From Fragilaria crotonensis (Eukaryota > Bacillariophyta > Fragilariophyceae > Fragilariales > Fragilariaceae): DNA of 41,378 nt. Below are positions 21,670 through 31,547 of this stretch, piece by piece; the first letter of the stretch is position 1; each line of letters opens with the position of its first letter. Location: NCBI GenBank assembly GCA_022925895.1, contig JAKSYS010000571.1:1-41378 (forward strand). Direction: 5' to 3'. Both the position numbers and the translations under genes were made by a program. The notes below the pieces were generated by a model. The model did no database searches, had not been told where the DNA came from, and saw only the letters and a list, made by a program, of their open reading frames with translations.

Positions 21670-24479
21670 ATTATGACCCTGTTTGAGATAGCATTTGCTT
21701 GACTCGTCCACAGGTTCAGTAAATTCTGATGCCCACAAATGGCGAGGCAGCGTTTGCAAAATTTTAGAGCCATCATCCTTAATCAAAATAGCAAAGCAGG
21801 GGCCATCTATATCAGAAGGTTCAATAACGGTATAATCGTCGGACATTAACCATTCGGTCAGAAGCACTGATTTGATGCCAGTTGTGTGTAAGCCTTTTGG
21901 ACAACCAGTCGAATGGGTTGCAGATTGTTGTAACAACAACCATAGTTAAACGGCACGGATGCACCGAGACTCTGTTGGACGTTTTGGTTTGAAGTTCACA
22001 TTCATCCAATCATAAACAGGACCTCCAGATTGGAATGATGGATGGCATCGATACGTGGATGCGTTGTGCCTCAGCTCCGTGCACACATGCACCTTTGAAC
22101 CAAATTGGTAACTCAAGAACTGCAATACAGTATCGAATGTGCATCAATGAGACATTGGTTTGAGTATGCCAACACAACCGATATCCAGTTGTGAAGTCAC
22201 ATGTCAATGTTCCAAAGTGGCTTTGCCAGTGCTGGTCGGAGGATTGGTGTTCTCAGGAGCGTTAGCGGCACCTTTTGTGGTGTCCCATATTCTGGTATAG
22301 ACTGCATTAATCATCAGTGAATACGACAAGCGTTGCGCAGATTGTAGTTCGTAAGCAGATCCATTGTGACGTTTTGTGCTCGCGGCCAGGCTTTTTGGCA
22401 ACTGGAATTAACAGTGATTCTGGACGTTGCGCACAATAATTGATTGGAGCACCAAACCGTTCCATATTGTCGAGTAAATGCAACAATTCGTGAAACTTTG
22501 GAAACTTCCACGATTTTTTTTGGACAGTGGAATGTCAGTTACACACATGGACATTAATGTTTTGATGGCATTCTGAACAACCATTTTGGATTCTGCATGA
22601 TGCTGCGGGGTCCAGTATGAGTTTTATTGAGCCATTGATCAAAACATAACATTGCCTCAAAGACAGAAATCACAGCAGGAAGGTTGGCAACTTCTTCGGC
22701 TGCAGCGTTTTATCAGCACTTTGGGCTCTTACTCGCCGCATTTCAAACGTGGATTCTAAAATCAGCCATCCTTCATCATATTGTGCCAGAATTACAAACA
22801 AAATACCAAACCCAAACGTTCCGCTGCTGAAATTTTGTCAAATTTGTGATACCTTGGCTAAAATCCGTTGCAGGAAACGTTCGGCGAATTGTTTGTCGGT
22901 GCGTATTGTGAAACCGAATTGCAAGGGCGTCCAACGCCGCCAACTGGCTGGGAGGGACATTTTCAAGAATCAAGAACGTGACCATTTCGATCATGCCTTT
23001 ACGAAACGCATGCATGGTTTCAACCGGTGTTGCACCATATATTCCACGAATTGGGTCGGCCATCGGAATGCTATCAAAGACATTATTCAAACGATGTTGT
23101 GACCATCGTTTTCGAGTTCACGTTGGGATCACGCGCAATGGCTGCAATATCGTGGGCTGAAAGCATAGAACATTGGACCTCAGGATTATCCAAATTTTCA
23201 TGATCGACATCACACGCACGACTATGTCGCTGAATGCCTGCTCCATGTGTCGACCACACAACATGTCACCTTCTTGCATGTCTTGAATGACATAAAGAAT
23301 ACAAGTGACGACATCCACTTGCATGATTCCTGGGGACCAATTGGCAATGATACATTCATTAAATAGGGACCGGCCGAGTAAATGAACTTAACACTGCATC
23401 CAACTGGGCATGATAGTTCCGCACATTGTCACCTTGTTTCATGTTAGTTTGATTTTGTGCGGATGATAATTTTGCTTTTGGGAGGAAGCCATGATATCCC
23501 CAGGCCTGTAGCTTACGTCAAACTCCTCTTTAAAAATAGCTGGCGCGAACATGTATGGTTTCAGTGAAAATCGGGCATTACCTGTCACATGTGTGCGGTC
23601 GATCCATTGGATAATGGGAACAAATAATTGTCGTGCCGGATTCGTTATCATTCGTTGGTATGCATCGCGATACACACTCCCAGAAAGCGCATCCCAAGTC
23701 TGCCATCAGGGCTCTGATATGGTACCAAGGGATTGTTCAAATCAATCAATAGATTTTCAGCAGTCATGATGGACGGGTTTTGCAACAAGTTAAGTAATTG
23801 CGGTGCAAATTCATAAGCGATGACATCGCACGGTGGTCCGTGCGGCACCTCCACAGTGACAACCGCAGGTAACAGCCTCTGTGCGTTTGTCACAGATTGA
23901 AACAGAACATCCACATTTTCAATCGCGATTGCCCACGACGGGATTAAATGAGTACCCATCTGCGTGGGCATGTCTGGCCCATTTAAGGACCGATTCAAAC
24001 GCATAATCAGGCGCATTTATGTCATCCAATATCTTTAACAATGAAATGGTCCATTTTTGATCCGTAGAAAACATAAATTGTGATGCGGCAACTCTATCAT
24101 GACGTGTTGGACATTCAGGTATATCATTGGGTTCATCCACAAGATTTTGAATGTCATTTATATCATCAAACGGTGATTCCGTCATATGAATGACGGGCAA
24201 CAATGCTGGCAGTGCGTTCAACGACGATGGAGCTGCACGATTGTACAAGTCATTTACCACTTCGCAACGCAAATGCTTGGGACGTTTGGTACTTGTAAAA
24301 ACGCTTTCATCAAAGGTTGCGTCAGCGATATTGCGCAACTGGTGTTGTGGTTGTTGAATGGCGCGACGGAGAAAAGCTAAACATGTCGGTGACCGCTGAA
24401 AATGGATTGTGAATGCCTTTTCTGTTGTGAACAGTTTGTGACTCATACAATGCGGGTTGTAGCATACAAATCCTGACAT
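21670..24479 (-). pseudogene. Plavaka/CACTA-like transposase with N-terminal zinc finger, multiply frame-broken
   Basis: From the ATG at 24479 the first 186 codons are open. A zinc-finger-like start has C-x4-C and H-x7-C spacing (VCYNPHCMSHKLFTTEKAF), then YAFESVLKWARHAHADGYSF. In later frames come DVIAYEFAPQLLNLLQNPSI, VYRDAYQRMITNPARQLFVP, IIQWIDRTHVTGNARFSLKP, DNVRNYHAQLDAVLSSF, ATPVETMHAFRKGMIEMV, HNGSAYELQSAQRL and, near the C-terminus, CHPSFQSGGPVYDWMNVNF. These are the recurrent blocks of Plavaka-type transposases. At least eight frame changes occur, more than in the host genes per kilobase, so real decay is likely in addition to sequencing error. Terminal repeats were not identified. 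Confidence 0.72.
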
Positions 24480-24982
24480 GTTTGAGAGTGATTGAATTGT
24501 TTATGTTGTGAGAGATAATAAACGTGGTGTTTGCGTCACTGCGTGTTTGCAAGTGGGTGTGTCATCAAACGGCTGCTTTCACAACACTGGCTAACAATAT
24601 CAACATTAATTCATGGACAACCAATGAAAACTGGTCATGCATACTGACAAACAGGGATGACGTGTTTGAGCGCACATAAGGAAGAAACACAAATCTCATT
24701 TATCCGTATTGACTTCAGAAATACCAACTCAAATGTCTATCCGAATCCTTAGACGTGATTTGGTACTGATTAGTACATAGGTTGAGAAACACGTAGAACG
24801 ACTAATTTGAATAAATAGACAAACACGTATATTAACGAGTACGGATGTATGAGCTTGTGGAAAAATATGGAAACAAAATTGTGGTTATGTACTAAAATCG
24901 GCTAAATATCTACCTTTTTAAGTTTGTACGAACTTGAGTATTCGTAAGTACTGCATTATTTCGATTTTTGGCCCTTAGATGT
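24480..24982. other. AT-rich spacer between the Plavaka-like gene and the LINE
   Basis: About 500 bp, strongly AT-rich. No coding frame or clear terminal repeat seen. Confidence 0.45.
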
Positions 24983-25315
24983 ATGGTCATAACGCTACCA
25001 ACACTACGAGCTCCTTCACCTAATGGCACACCTACCTCTCCACCGTCCCGACCTCGTTCATCTACCGATTTCCCTACCTCACCTACAGGTTCTACCGACT
25101 CATTTGAAGATATCTCGGATAATATCCTCTACCCTCTCACAGCACTCCCCGATCAGCAATACAACTTAAGCAACCCCTGCTCCCGACGGCTGCAAAAAAG
25201 GGTAATGACAATCCCGAGCTCTCCTCCCACTCATCCCGACTCCTTGGTGTATGAGACTCCGTACGATTCATCCAGCATCCCCTCCCCAAAGCGGTCTTTC
25301 AATCCACACAAGTAG
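24983..25315 (+). CDS. Pro/Ser/Thr-rich ORF at the 5' side of the LINE (possible ORF1)
   Basis: The ATG at 24983 opens about 110 codons of low-complexity Pro/Ser/Thr-rich sequence (PSPNGTPTSPPSRPRSS). No zinc knuckle or coiled coil is seen. It lies on the same strand about 170 bp before the LINE endonuclease region and may be the remains of ORF1 or a 5' extension of ORF2. The coding claim is weak. Confidence 0.35.
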   Translation: MVITLPTLRAPSPNGTPTSPPSRPRSSTDFPTSPTGSTDSFEDISDNILYPLTALPDQQYNLSNPCSRRLQKRVMTIPSSPPTHPDSLVYETPYDSSSIPSPKRSFNPHK

Positions 25316-25479
25316 TTTTCCTCGGCACAAACGATCTAATGGCACCACACCATCACAACAAATCTCTCGCCCAAATCCCTTCTTTGTCTCTGGCCGCCCG
25401 AGACGCTCTCAATTTACCACACCACAGGACGAAAATCCTCGAAGTTCTACGGAGACGATGTATATCATAAACATCCCGA

Positions 25480-27579
25480 CGTGTTTCGAACATTCTTCCA
25501 AAACGTGAAGGGTCTGACATACTCTTCCGGATGCGTGGATTACATATATTGCCTCCACAACTTGTCCACACTCAGCCAGCGTTGACATCGCAGGTCTATC
25601 TGAAACAAACAACCCATGTAACCAACTCGCTCATTTACAATCTGATTTCCGCCAGTGCTTACGCCGCCAATTTTCCCAATGTAAAGTTGAGTTTGGCTCA
25701 CCCTCCAACGAAATAGATCCAGTGAAGATCACGGATGGGTATCAAGCTGGTGGGAATCTATCTTTTGCTCATGGCTCTTTAGTACCTATGCTCTCGGGCG
25801 ACTTCAGCCCTCAGGATCTGAGTGGACTCGGACGGTGGAGCGGACTTACACTCGGTTGCAAGCAGAGCCAATACTTCACGGCCGGTCTTAACGGGGTACA
25901 GGACATGTCGTGGCAGCATTCCTTCCCCCTCCTTGGGAAGTACATATCATCGAGAGTACTCCTCTATGAAAGCAAAGGGAGAGAAGCAACCGGATCCCCG
26001 AGAGGCATTCTTCACCGACATTACCGTCTTGATTACATCTCTTCAGGCACGCCAGCACTCCGTTCTCCTAATGTTAGACGCCAATTCCACCCTTTCAGAC
26101 GCGGGTCCTGTCAACTCCAGGATCTCCAGGCAAGTAGTCCAGCAACATCGATACACATGGGTGCCCTAGATCAACGGATCGATGACATGCTCGGTTGCTC
26201 GAACGTGGTGTCGTCACTGAAAGAACAGGGTACTCTCTCATATTATGATGGCCCCCTCTCAGACCACCGCGGACTTTACGTTGACCTTGATCTCCACTCA
26301 CTTCTTGTATACACTCCACAAACAACCAACATTCCCCGAACGGACATGCGCTTGTTAAAAGCCGGGAATCCCGAAGTGGTTGCAAACTACGTGACAAGTA
26401 TGGACAAATATTGTCATGACAATCATGATATGACGGCCCGCATCAACCGGCTCTATGATACCCACCAGACCATGACGAGACCTGCCATCCGCCAAATTCT
26501 AGAAAAATGGGACTCGGACCAAGGAAAAGCGATGCATACATCCGAGCGCTCCCTTCAACGACCCCCTCAACGACACCAATGGACACCAGAACTCCGAAAT
26601 GCAGGCCTCCTCCGACATTACTGGCGACTACGACTCCAGGATGCACAGCAGCAGACCAACCACTCCCTTAAAATCGATCGGCTCCAATCACAGTTCCAAC
26701 CTCACAACCCAACATATGTCTTCCCCCTCAGACATGACCTCCTTACATTGGACGCAATCAGGGGTCACCTCAATCAATCCTCCCGTCAACTTTGGAACAT
26801 CCAGCAATCATCGGACACAGTCCAAAGTCGAAATTTATACGATCTGCTTACAAAATACAGATCCGATTCGAACACCAGCACAAGCGCGGAATCAACATCA
26901 CGCGCTCCAATTGTACAACGCACAATCACAAAGGAAGCTAACCAGGCAATGCACGCTCACATTTGAACACAGATATCTCCCAAAATCCACTCAGGTCTCC
27001 AATACATAAACGTTCCGATGTCCACTACCAATCCATCCCTTCCACCTTCGGCTGTACTAGCTCAAGCAAGTCAAGAGGACATCATTTGGGAGAAAGTCGA
27101 CCGCACTGCCATAGAAGCTCAAATCCTGAAGTACAACAGCACTGCATTCAGAACAGCAACCGAATCACCTTGCGGGCATGGCATCATTCATAACGAACTC
27201 ACCTTTACAAGTCTATCCTCCTCCGCTCAACATCTACTACTCTCAGGATACGTCCCACCAGAATGGCACAAGGGGGATACACAACTTGAAGCATTCTTCT
27301 CCTCCTTCGCGGTACCAGATCATGTTCGAGCACACGACGAAATCTCCTCCGAGATCTCCTCGTCCGATATCGAATGGGGCATGAAGAAGTGGCGGGAATC
27401 CACTGCGACGTCTCCGTCAGGCCGTCATCTTGGCCATTACAAGGCTCTCATCACAAACCCCGTCCTGCTCGATGGCCTGACGAAGTTTCTCAACATCGCT
27501 ATTTCTAATGGGATATCCGCCGTAGCAAGCTGCACCTTGCTTTCAGGTCTTGGAAGGTTGCCATGGTTATGCCTTTGAA
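25480..27579 (+). mobile_element. Non-LTR retrotransposon (LINE) ORF2, cut off inside the reverse transcriptase
   Basis: The reading order matches a LINE ORF2. The apurinic-type endonuclease (EEP) starts with NVKGLTYSSGCVDYIY and VDIAGLSETNN (Glu), followed by GYQAGGNLSFAHGSLVPM, SVLLMLDANSTLSDAG and the terminal SDHRGLYVDLDLHSLL. A ~270-aa linker follows, then the start of the reverse transcriptase: IEWGMKKWRESTATSPSGRH, LGHYKALI and, in another frame, RSWKVAMVMPL. The sequence then changes at about 27580, well before the YxDD catalytic motif. Several frame breaks lie in the EEP part (25520, 25600, 25900, 26170). LINE copies are usually 5'-truncated, so loss of the 3' part points to a later rearrangement or insertion. 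Confidence 0.85.
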
Positions 27580-28177
27580 CGACCAAAGAAAGTTATGATT
27601 GCCCTTGCTGATGTTTCTGCTGCCTCCACATCATCTCTCGCGGCGGGTTCTAACAAGTCTCGATTAGTGCTGGCCTCGTCAACAAGAAGGTGAATATTGT
27701 TCCCATTGGTGCCGTCCTTCTCTTTCGGATTCCTGATGGACGGGCATGACAGTGGTCGGAATTGGCTCTTCTTTGTGGTGTGAGCCGTCATGATCATTTT
27801 GTGGGCGGTCAATCTTGTCATCAGCCGTGTGTCGCGCCGGTCGGAGCCTCAAAATTGCAGTGTTCCTCATGAGTTATCTGCCCGCAGCAACGAGTACAAT
27901 GCTGATCAAGCAAGTTGACAAGCCTTTTGTGGCTTTCTAGTCAATCAATTCTGAATCCAATTCTTTGTAAACCATGGAAGTATATGTTGCATTTTCCGCA
28001 CCATGGCAGTGATGCTTCCATATGGTATTTACCACCATTTTTGGTTTTGACAGCTTCCAGCTCACTGACAATACGATTGAGATTGAGGGTCAATGTGTCC
28101 TTGGAATGCTTGCCTATTGGCTTTTCTTTGTAATTCTTTGAAGGTCTTGTTGTACTGAAATTCTCAAGGTATGTCAT
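27567..28177 (-). pseudogene. Fragment of an unidentified mobile-element protein with Cys/His motif
   Basis: Minus-strand frames read in order: an N-terminal piece YKEKPIGKHSKDTLTLNLNR with LPWCGKCNIYFHGLQRIG, then CTRCCGQITHEEHCNF (C-x2-CC...H-x2-HC, zinc-ribbon-like), then a frame ending FFGRSKA at 27567. The order and Cys/His spacing suggest the C-terminal part of a transposase or gag-like protein. The end abuts the LINE breakpoint. Family not assigned. Confidence 0.35.
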
Positions 28178-29135
28178 ACTCTCTAGAGAAGCGTACTGGA
28201 GTACCTAAGTCCTAGTACCAGTACATACCAGTTTCAACCCCTCAGACGTGAGTGTTGTAGGAGTAGAAGCAGGATGAACGGTTTGGCCAAGATTTTTCGG
28301 AAAATTCCTACCCATCCCCTAGACATTTATTTTAGATTATGAATACGCCATTCGAAAGATCTCCATTAGACCTTTCTAAATCTGTTTCATATTTAAAAAT
28401 CTGACATACGTAGATTCCACAGAATTTCAATTCCCGCAAATCCTCCCATTCAAGCCCAAACTGGCTAAGCTGAATCAATTGGACCGTGATGATTTTACTA
28501 GTAAAAATAGGGTACTGTATACTGTGCTGCAAGCACAGCGAATTATGCACTAATGTTCGTATATTATTGCATTTTTGGATAGAGCAGGTCCTCCTCTCTA
28601 ACAAAGCGATGGATAAATTGTTCAAGAAGATCAAACTTGTGGAGAAATTAGCAATTCCGAAGACGGCACCCTGGGAGGCTACAGTAGCATAACTATCGTA
28701 GCCACTACTAGTAGTAGCGGGTCGTATGAGCGGGCTCTAGAACTAGTATGACATAGTACTACTGTGTACACCGTAGTCGTACGCAGTACTTGGGTTGTTG
28801 TACCTTGTACTGTACTCCGTACTGCAGATACCCATATCTCTATTCGTAGCCAACCTTGTATTCATTGTACAATCAAAATTGAACAAGTAATTAAGAAATT
28901 ACGTTCTACGGGGGTTTCTACGGGGTATGTAACGCAGGAAGCATGACGAAACTCTCAGCTGTCAAATTGATTCATCCTGCTTCTATGCCATACTGTACGT
29001 TCGACGAAACATCATTTCACATCCACGACCAAAAAAATCAGATCAATTCAAGAAATTCAAAGAATTCATACACAACCATACATTGCAGCATTGAGATCGC
29101 GCACGAAGCGAATTGTTCAGCCTTCCTTACATCCC
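28178..29135. other. Intergenic region upstream of the P450, rich in gtac words
   Basis: About 960 bp. 28185-28232 and 28735-28835 are dense in agtac/gtact words (for example gtacgcagtacttgg, tgtactgtactccgtact), partly palindromic. It separates the transposon island from the P450 gene and should include the P450 promoter. No coding frame is supported. Confidence 0.5.
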
Positions 29136-30818
29136 ATGATGATCCCTTCTTTTCCATCATGGTCGATTGCATCGCTGGTTACCGTCGCCGTCGGACTTGT
29201 CAGTGCTCTGTATTTCGGTCTGACCTACTTCTTCCAAGTTCGTAAACAAAGGAAGCACTTTGCAACACTCCCCACACCGCCCAACGCGCACTGGCTACTC
29301 GGTCACATCCCCAGTCTTGGTGGAGACTTTCGTACCGGCCAGCCGCGATTAACTCGGGACTATTCCAACAAATATGGACAAACAGCACTTTGGTTCATGT
29401 CCAGAAAGGCTGTTACTGTCACTAGCGTCGACGATGCACGAGCCGTGTTGAATGGATCCAACTACCGAAAGCCTGTCCCCGCTTTTCGGGTCCACATGGA
29501 CAAATTCCTCGGTCCCCAAAATATTGGTTTTCTCACTGGGAAGGAATGGAAATTTCATCGCAGTTCCATCCTGCGAGCCTTCACTCCCGCTGCACTCAAT
29601 GAGGCACAGCCTGAAATTCTAAAGGTAATGTCTGTATTGCTCGCGTCACTCAAGGAACACGGGAAGTCCCACGATGCAATCCAGAGAGATATTGGAGCCC
29701 TCATGAAGATGATTACCATTGATATTTTTGGTCAAACCGCCCTAAGTCGAGACTTGGGCTGCTGTAGCAAGCTCCAACCTTCGTCTCTCGCCATTGCATT
29801 TGATTACTTGGGAGAAGAGTTGAGCAGGCGACTGTTCAATCCGTCGTCTGTGACAGATTATTTCTACTGGATTCCAACAGCGCGAAATCGTCGTCACCAT
29901 CGAGAGCGAAAGCTTCTACAAGATTTTCTGGGAGACCTCGTCCGAGAACGATTGGCCATGCCGAAGGATAAACGCCCCAAAGACTTGCTGAATGGGCTTT
30001 TGCTGGGCATGGAGGAGGGCAAGGACAATATTGACAGCAGTCACCTCTCCGAGACTGCAGTTTCGGACGTGCTCATGTCCTTGCTGTTTGCAGGCTACGA
30101 TACGACTTCCATCACATTGACGTACGCACTGTACCATATCGCGACGTTTCCAGACGTGGAGAAGACGTGCCTGGCTGAGATTGCTCAAGCAGGTGTGACC
30201 AATCTAGACGCATTGCCATACTGCAAGGGTGTCCTATTGGAAACGCTGCGTTTATACCCTCCAGCCATTTTCACTTCGCGAACGTTGGAAAAACCATTGA
30301 CACTCAGCGGAGGATTGACTCTGCCTCCGGACACCTTCGCAATGATCCCCATCTGGACCATTCAGCGCATGGAGGAACACTTTGAACGCCCTGCCGAATT
30401 TCGCCCTGATCGATGGGCGTATCAAGATGAAGACGGGGTATGGAAGGAGCGGTTTGAGAACGACACTGTCGCGTCGCCCAGTGCTGGAGGCCACAAGGAT
30501 GGAATCGCCCCAGCCAATCGCAAAGCCTTTTTAGCCTTTTCAGGTGGCGCTCGTTCCTGTGCCGGCACGAAATTTGCCATGACCGAAGCCGTCTTGGTAT
30601 TGGCGCAACTTGTCAAGCACTTTTCGTTGGAACTCCCTCCCGACTATGAGCTCGTCCCAGAGCGTGTTGGTCTCGTTCAAAGGCCACGAGATGATATGAT
30701 CATGACACTGAAATGGAGGGAGTTGTATGCCGTTCTGCTTTTTAATCTTATGTTTACCTCACCCATCACAACGGTCAACCGCATCGTAGACGACATGTAT
30801 CAATGGAAGAATCGTTAA
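29136..30818 (+). CDS. Cytochrome P450 monooxygenase, membrane-anchored, intact
   Basis: A heme-thiolate monooxygenase; substrate unknown. The 560-aa frame from the ATG at 29136 is unbroken. An N-terminal anchor (WSIASLVTVAVGLVSALYFG) is followed by the proline-rich hinge LPTPPNAHWLLGH. The I-helix oxygen-activation motif AGYDTTS is at residues 319-325, ExxR (ETLR) at 369-372, the PERF-type region FRPDRW follows, and the heme loop FSGGARSCAG starts at 468 with the Cys ligand at 475. Layout resembles clan 4-like P450s, though no family number is claimed. After MTLKWRE, where P450s normally end, a further 30 residues follow (LYAVLLFNLMFTSPITTVNR and on). The relic at 31204-31442 has a stop at the equivalent place. 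Confidence 0.95.
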   Translation: MMIPSFPSWSIASLVTVAVGLVSALYFGLTYFFQVRKQRKHFATLPTPPNAHWLLGHIPSLGGDFRTGQPRLTRDYSNKYGQTALWFMSRKAVTVTSVDDARAVLNGSNYRKPVPAFRVHMDKFLGPQNIGFLTGKEWKFHRSSILRAFTPAALNEAQPEILKVMSVLLASLKEHGKSHDAIQRDIGALMKMITIDIFGQTALSRDLGCCSKLQPSSLAIAFDYLGEELSRRLFNPSSVTDYFYWIPTARNRRHHRERKLLQDFLGDLVRERLAMPKDKRPKDLLNGLLLGMEEGKDNIDSSHLSETAVSDVLMSLLFAGYDTTSITLTYALYHIATFPDVEKTCLAEIAQAGVTNLDALPYCKGVLLETLRLYPPAIFTSRTLEKPLTLSGGLTLPPDTFAMIPIWTIQRMEEHFERPAEFRPDRWAYQDEDGVWKERFENDTVASPSAGGHKDGIAPANRKAFLAFSGGARSCAGTKFAMTEAVLVLAQLVKHFSLELPPDYELVPERVGLVQRPRDDMIMTLKWRELYAVLLFNLMFTSPITTVNRIVDDMYQWKNR

Positions 30819-31203
30819 AGACCATGCTCTATTTCAACAATTTCTTTAATGCTTAGATTGACTCGAGAATGTTCGGCCCGCGTCGTCATTGTACCTCTCA
30901 TTCACCATGTCTTATGAGCCTTAGTCTCAAATTCCCAACGGATAGTTCACATTGACTACTTTAGCATTGGAGCATATGTGTATAGCTTTAGATGAAGTCT
31001 GAGTCTGTGGTATTGGAAGCACGGAGCACCGTGAATCTTCAAGTCACCGTTCTGTGACTTGTCTTGACCAAACAACAGACTGTTCACGTCAATGCGTAAT
31101 CAAGGTGCTCTCCTCATTTTGACAGACCCTTGTACGGTAGAATATGGATATAACAATACATAAGTTGCGTTGCAATCTACATCTTCCCAAAGTCTATCGA
31201 TCA
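30819..31203. other. Spacer between the P450 and its relic
   Basis: About 385 bp. No coding frame or repeat seen. Similarity to the P450 upstream region was not obvious by eye. Confidence 0.45.
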
Positions 31204-31442
31204 TGGTTCTCTTCCTTTCTTCGTGGTTGGTAACATCCCTGGTCATTGGAGTTGTCATAATTCTGATTGCTCTGTGGTTTCGAAGGATTCGCCTCACTTA
31301 GATGCTTCAGGAAGGAGGCCCTTCCGCGGACTCCGCACTGTAAGTTCGAACTCCCTCGATACTTTGAATTGTACCCCAAAATGCAGGCACTGTTGAATCG
31401 CCTCGTTATGATATGCTCATGACGATGACATCGAGGAAGTGA
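31204..31442 (+). pseudogene. Cytochrome P450 relic: anchor joined to C-terminus by internal deletion
   Basis: The ATG at 31204 starts a 32-codon frame whose anchor aligns without gaps to the P450 at 29136 (relic SSWLVTSLVIGVV versus PSWSIASLVTVAV; also AL-x-F). About 70 bp after its stop, the sequence ELPRYFELYPKMQ... and, one base out of frame, PRYDMLMTMTSRK-stop aligns with the last ~30 residues of the same P450 (ELPPDYELVPERV, PRDDMIMT). Everything between, roughly 430 codons including the I-helix and heme loop, is absent. This is a tandem duplicate that lost its middle. It cannot encode an enzyme. Confidence 0.8.
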
Positions 31443-31547
31443 AGCTGCCGCAAATAATCACGACAGAGCTGGCTTTAAACTTTCATTGACGGTACGCGAT
31501 CGTCAAGAAAAGCGTGTTCTATGCAATGCTGTTCGGCATAGCCAATG

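Noticed and set aside
25722-26966. A 414-codon open frame taken as one gene
   Set aside because: Only its parts from about 26180 onward fit the LINE ORF2; the earlier section is out of frame with the EEP domain (SVLLMLDANSTLSDAG is in another frame). It is a chance extension within the LINE.
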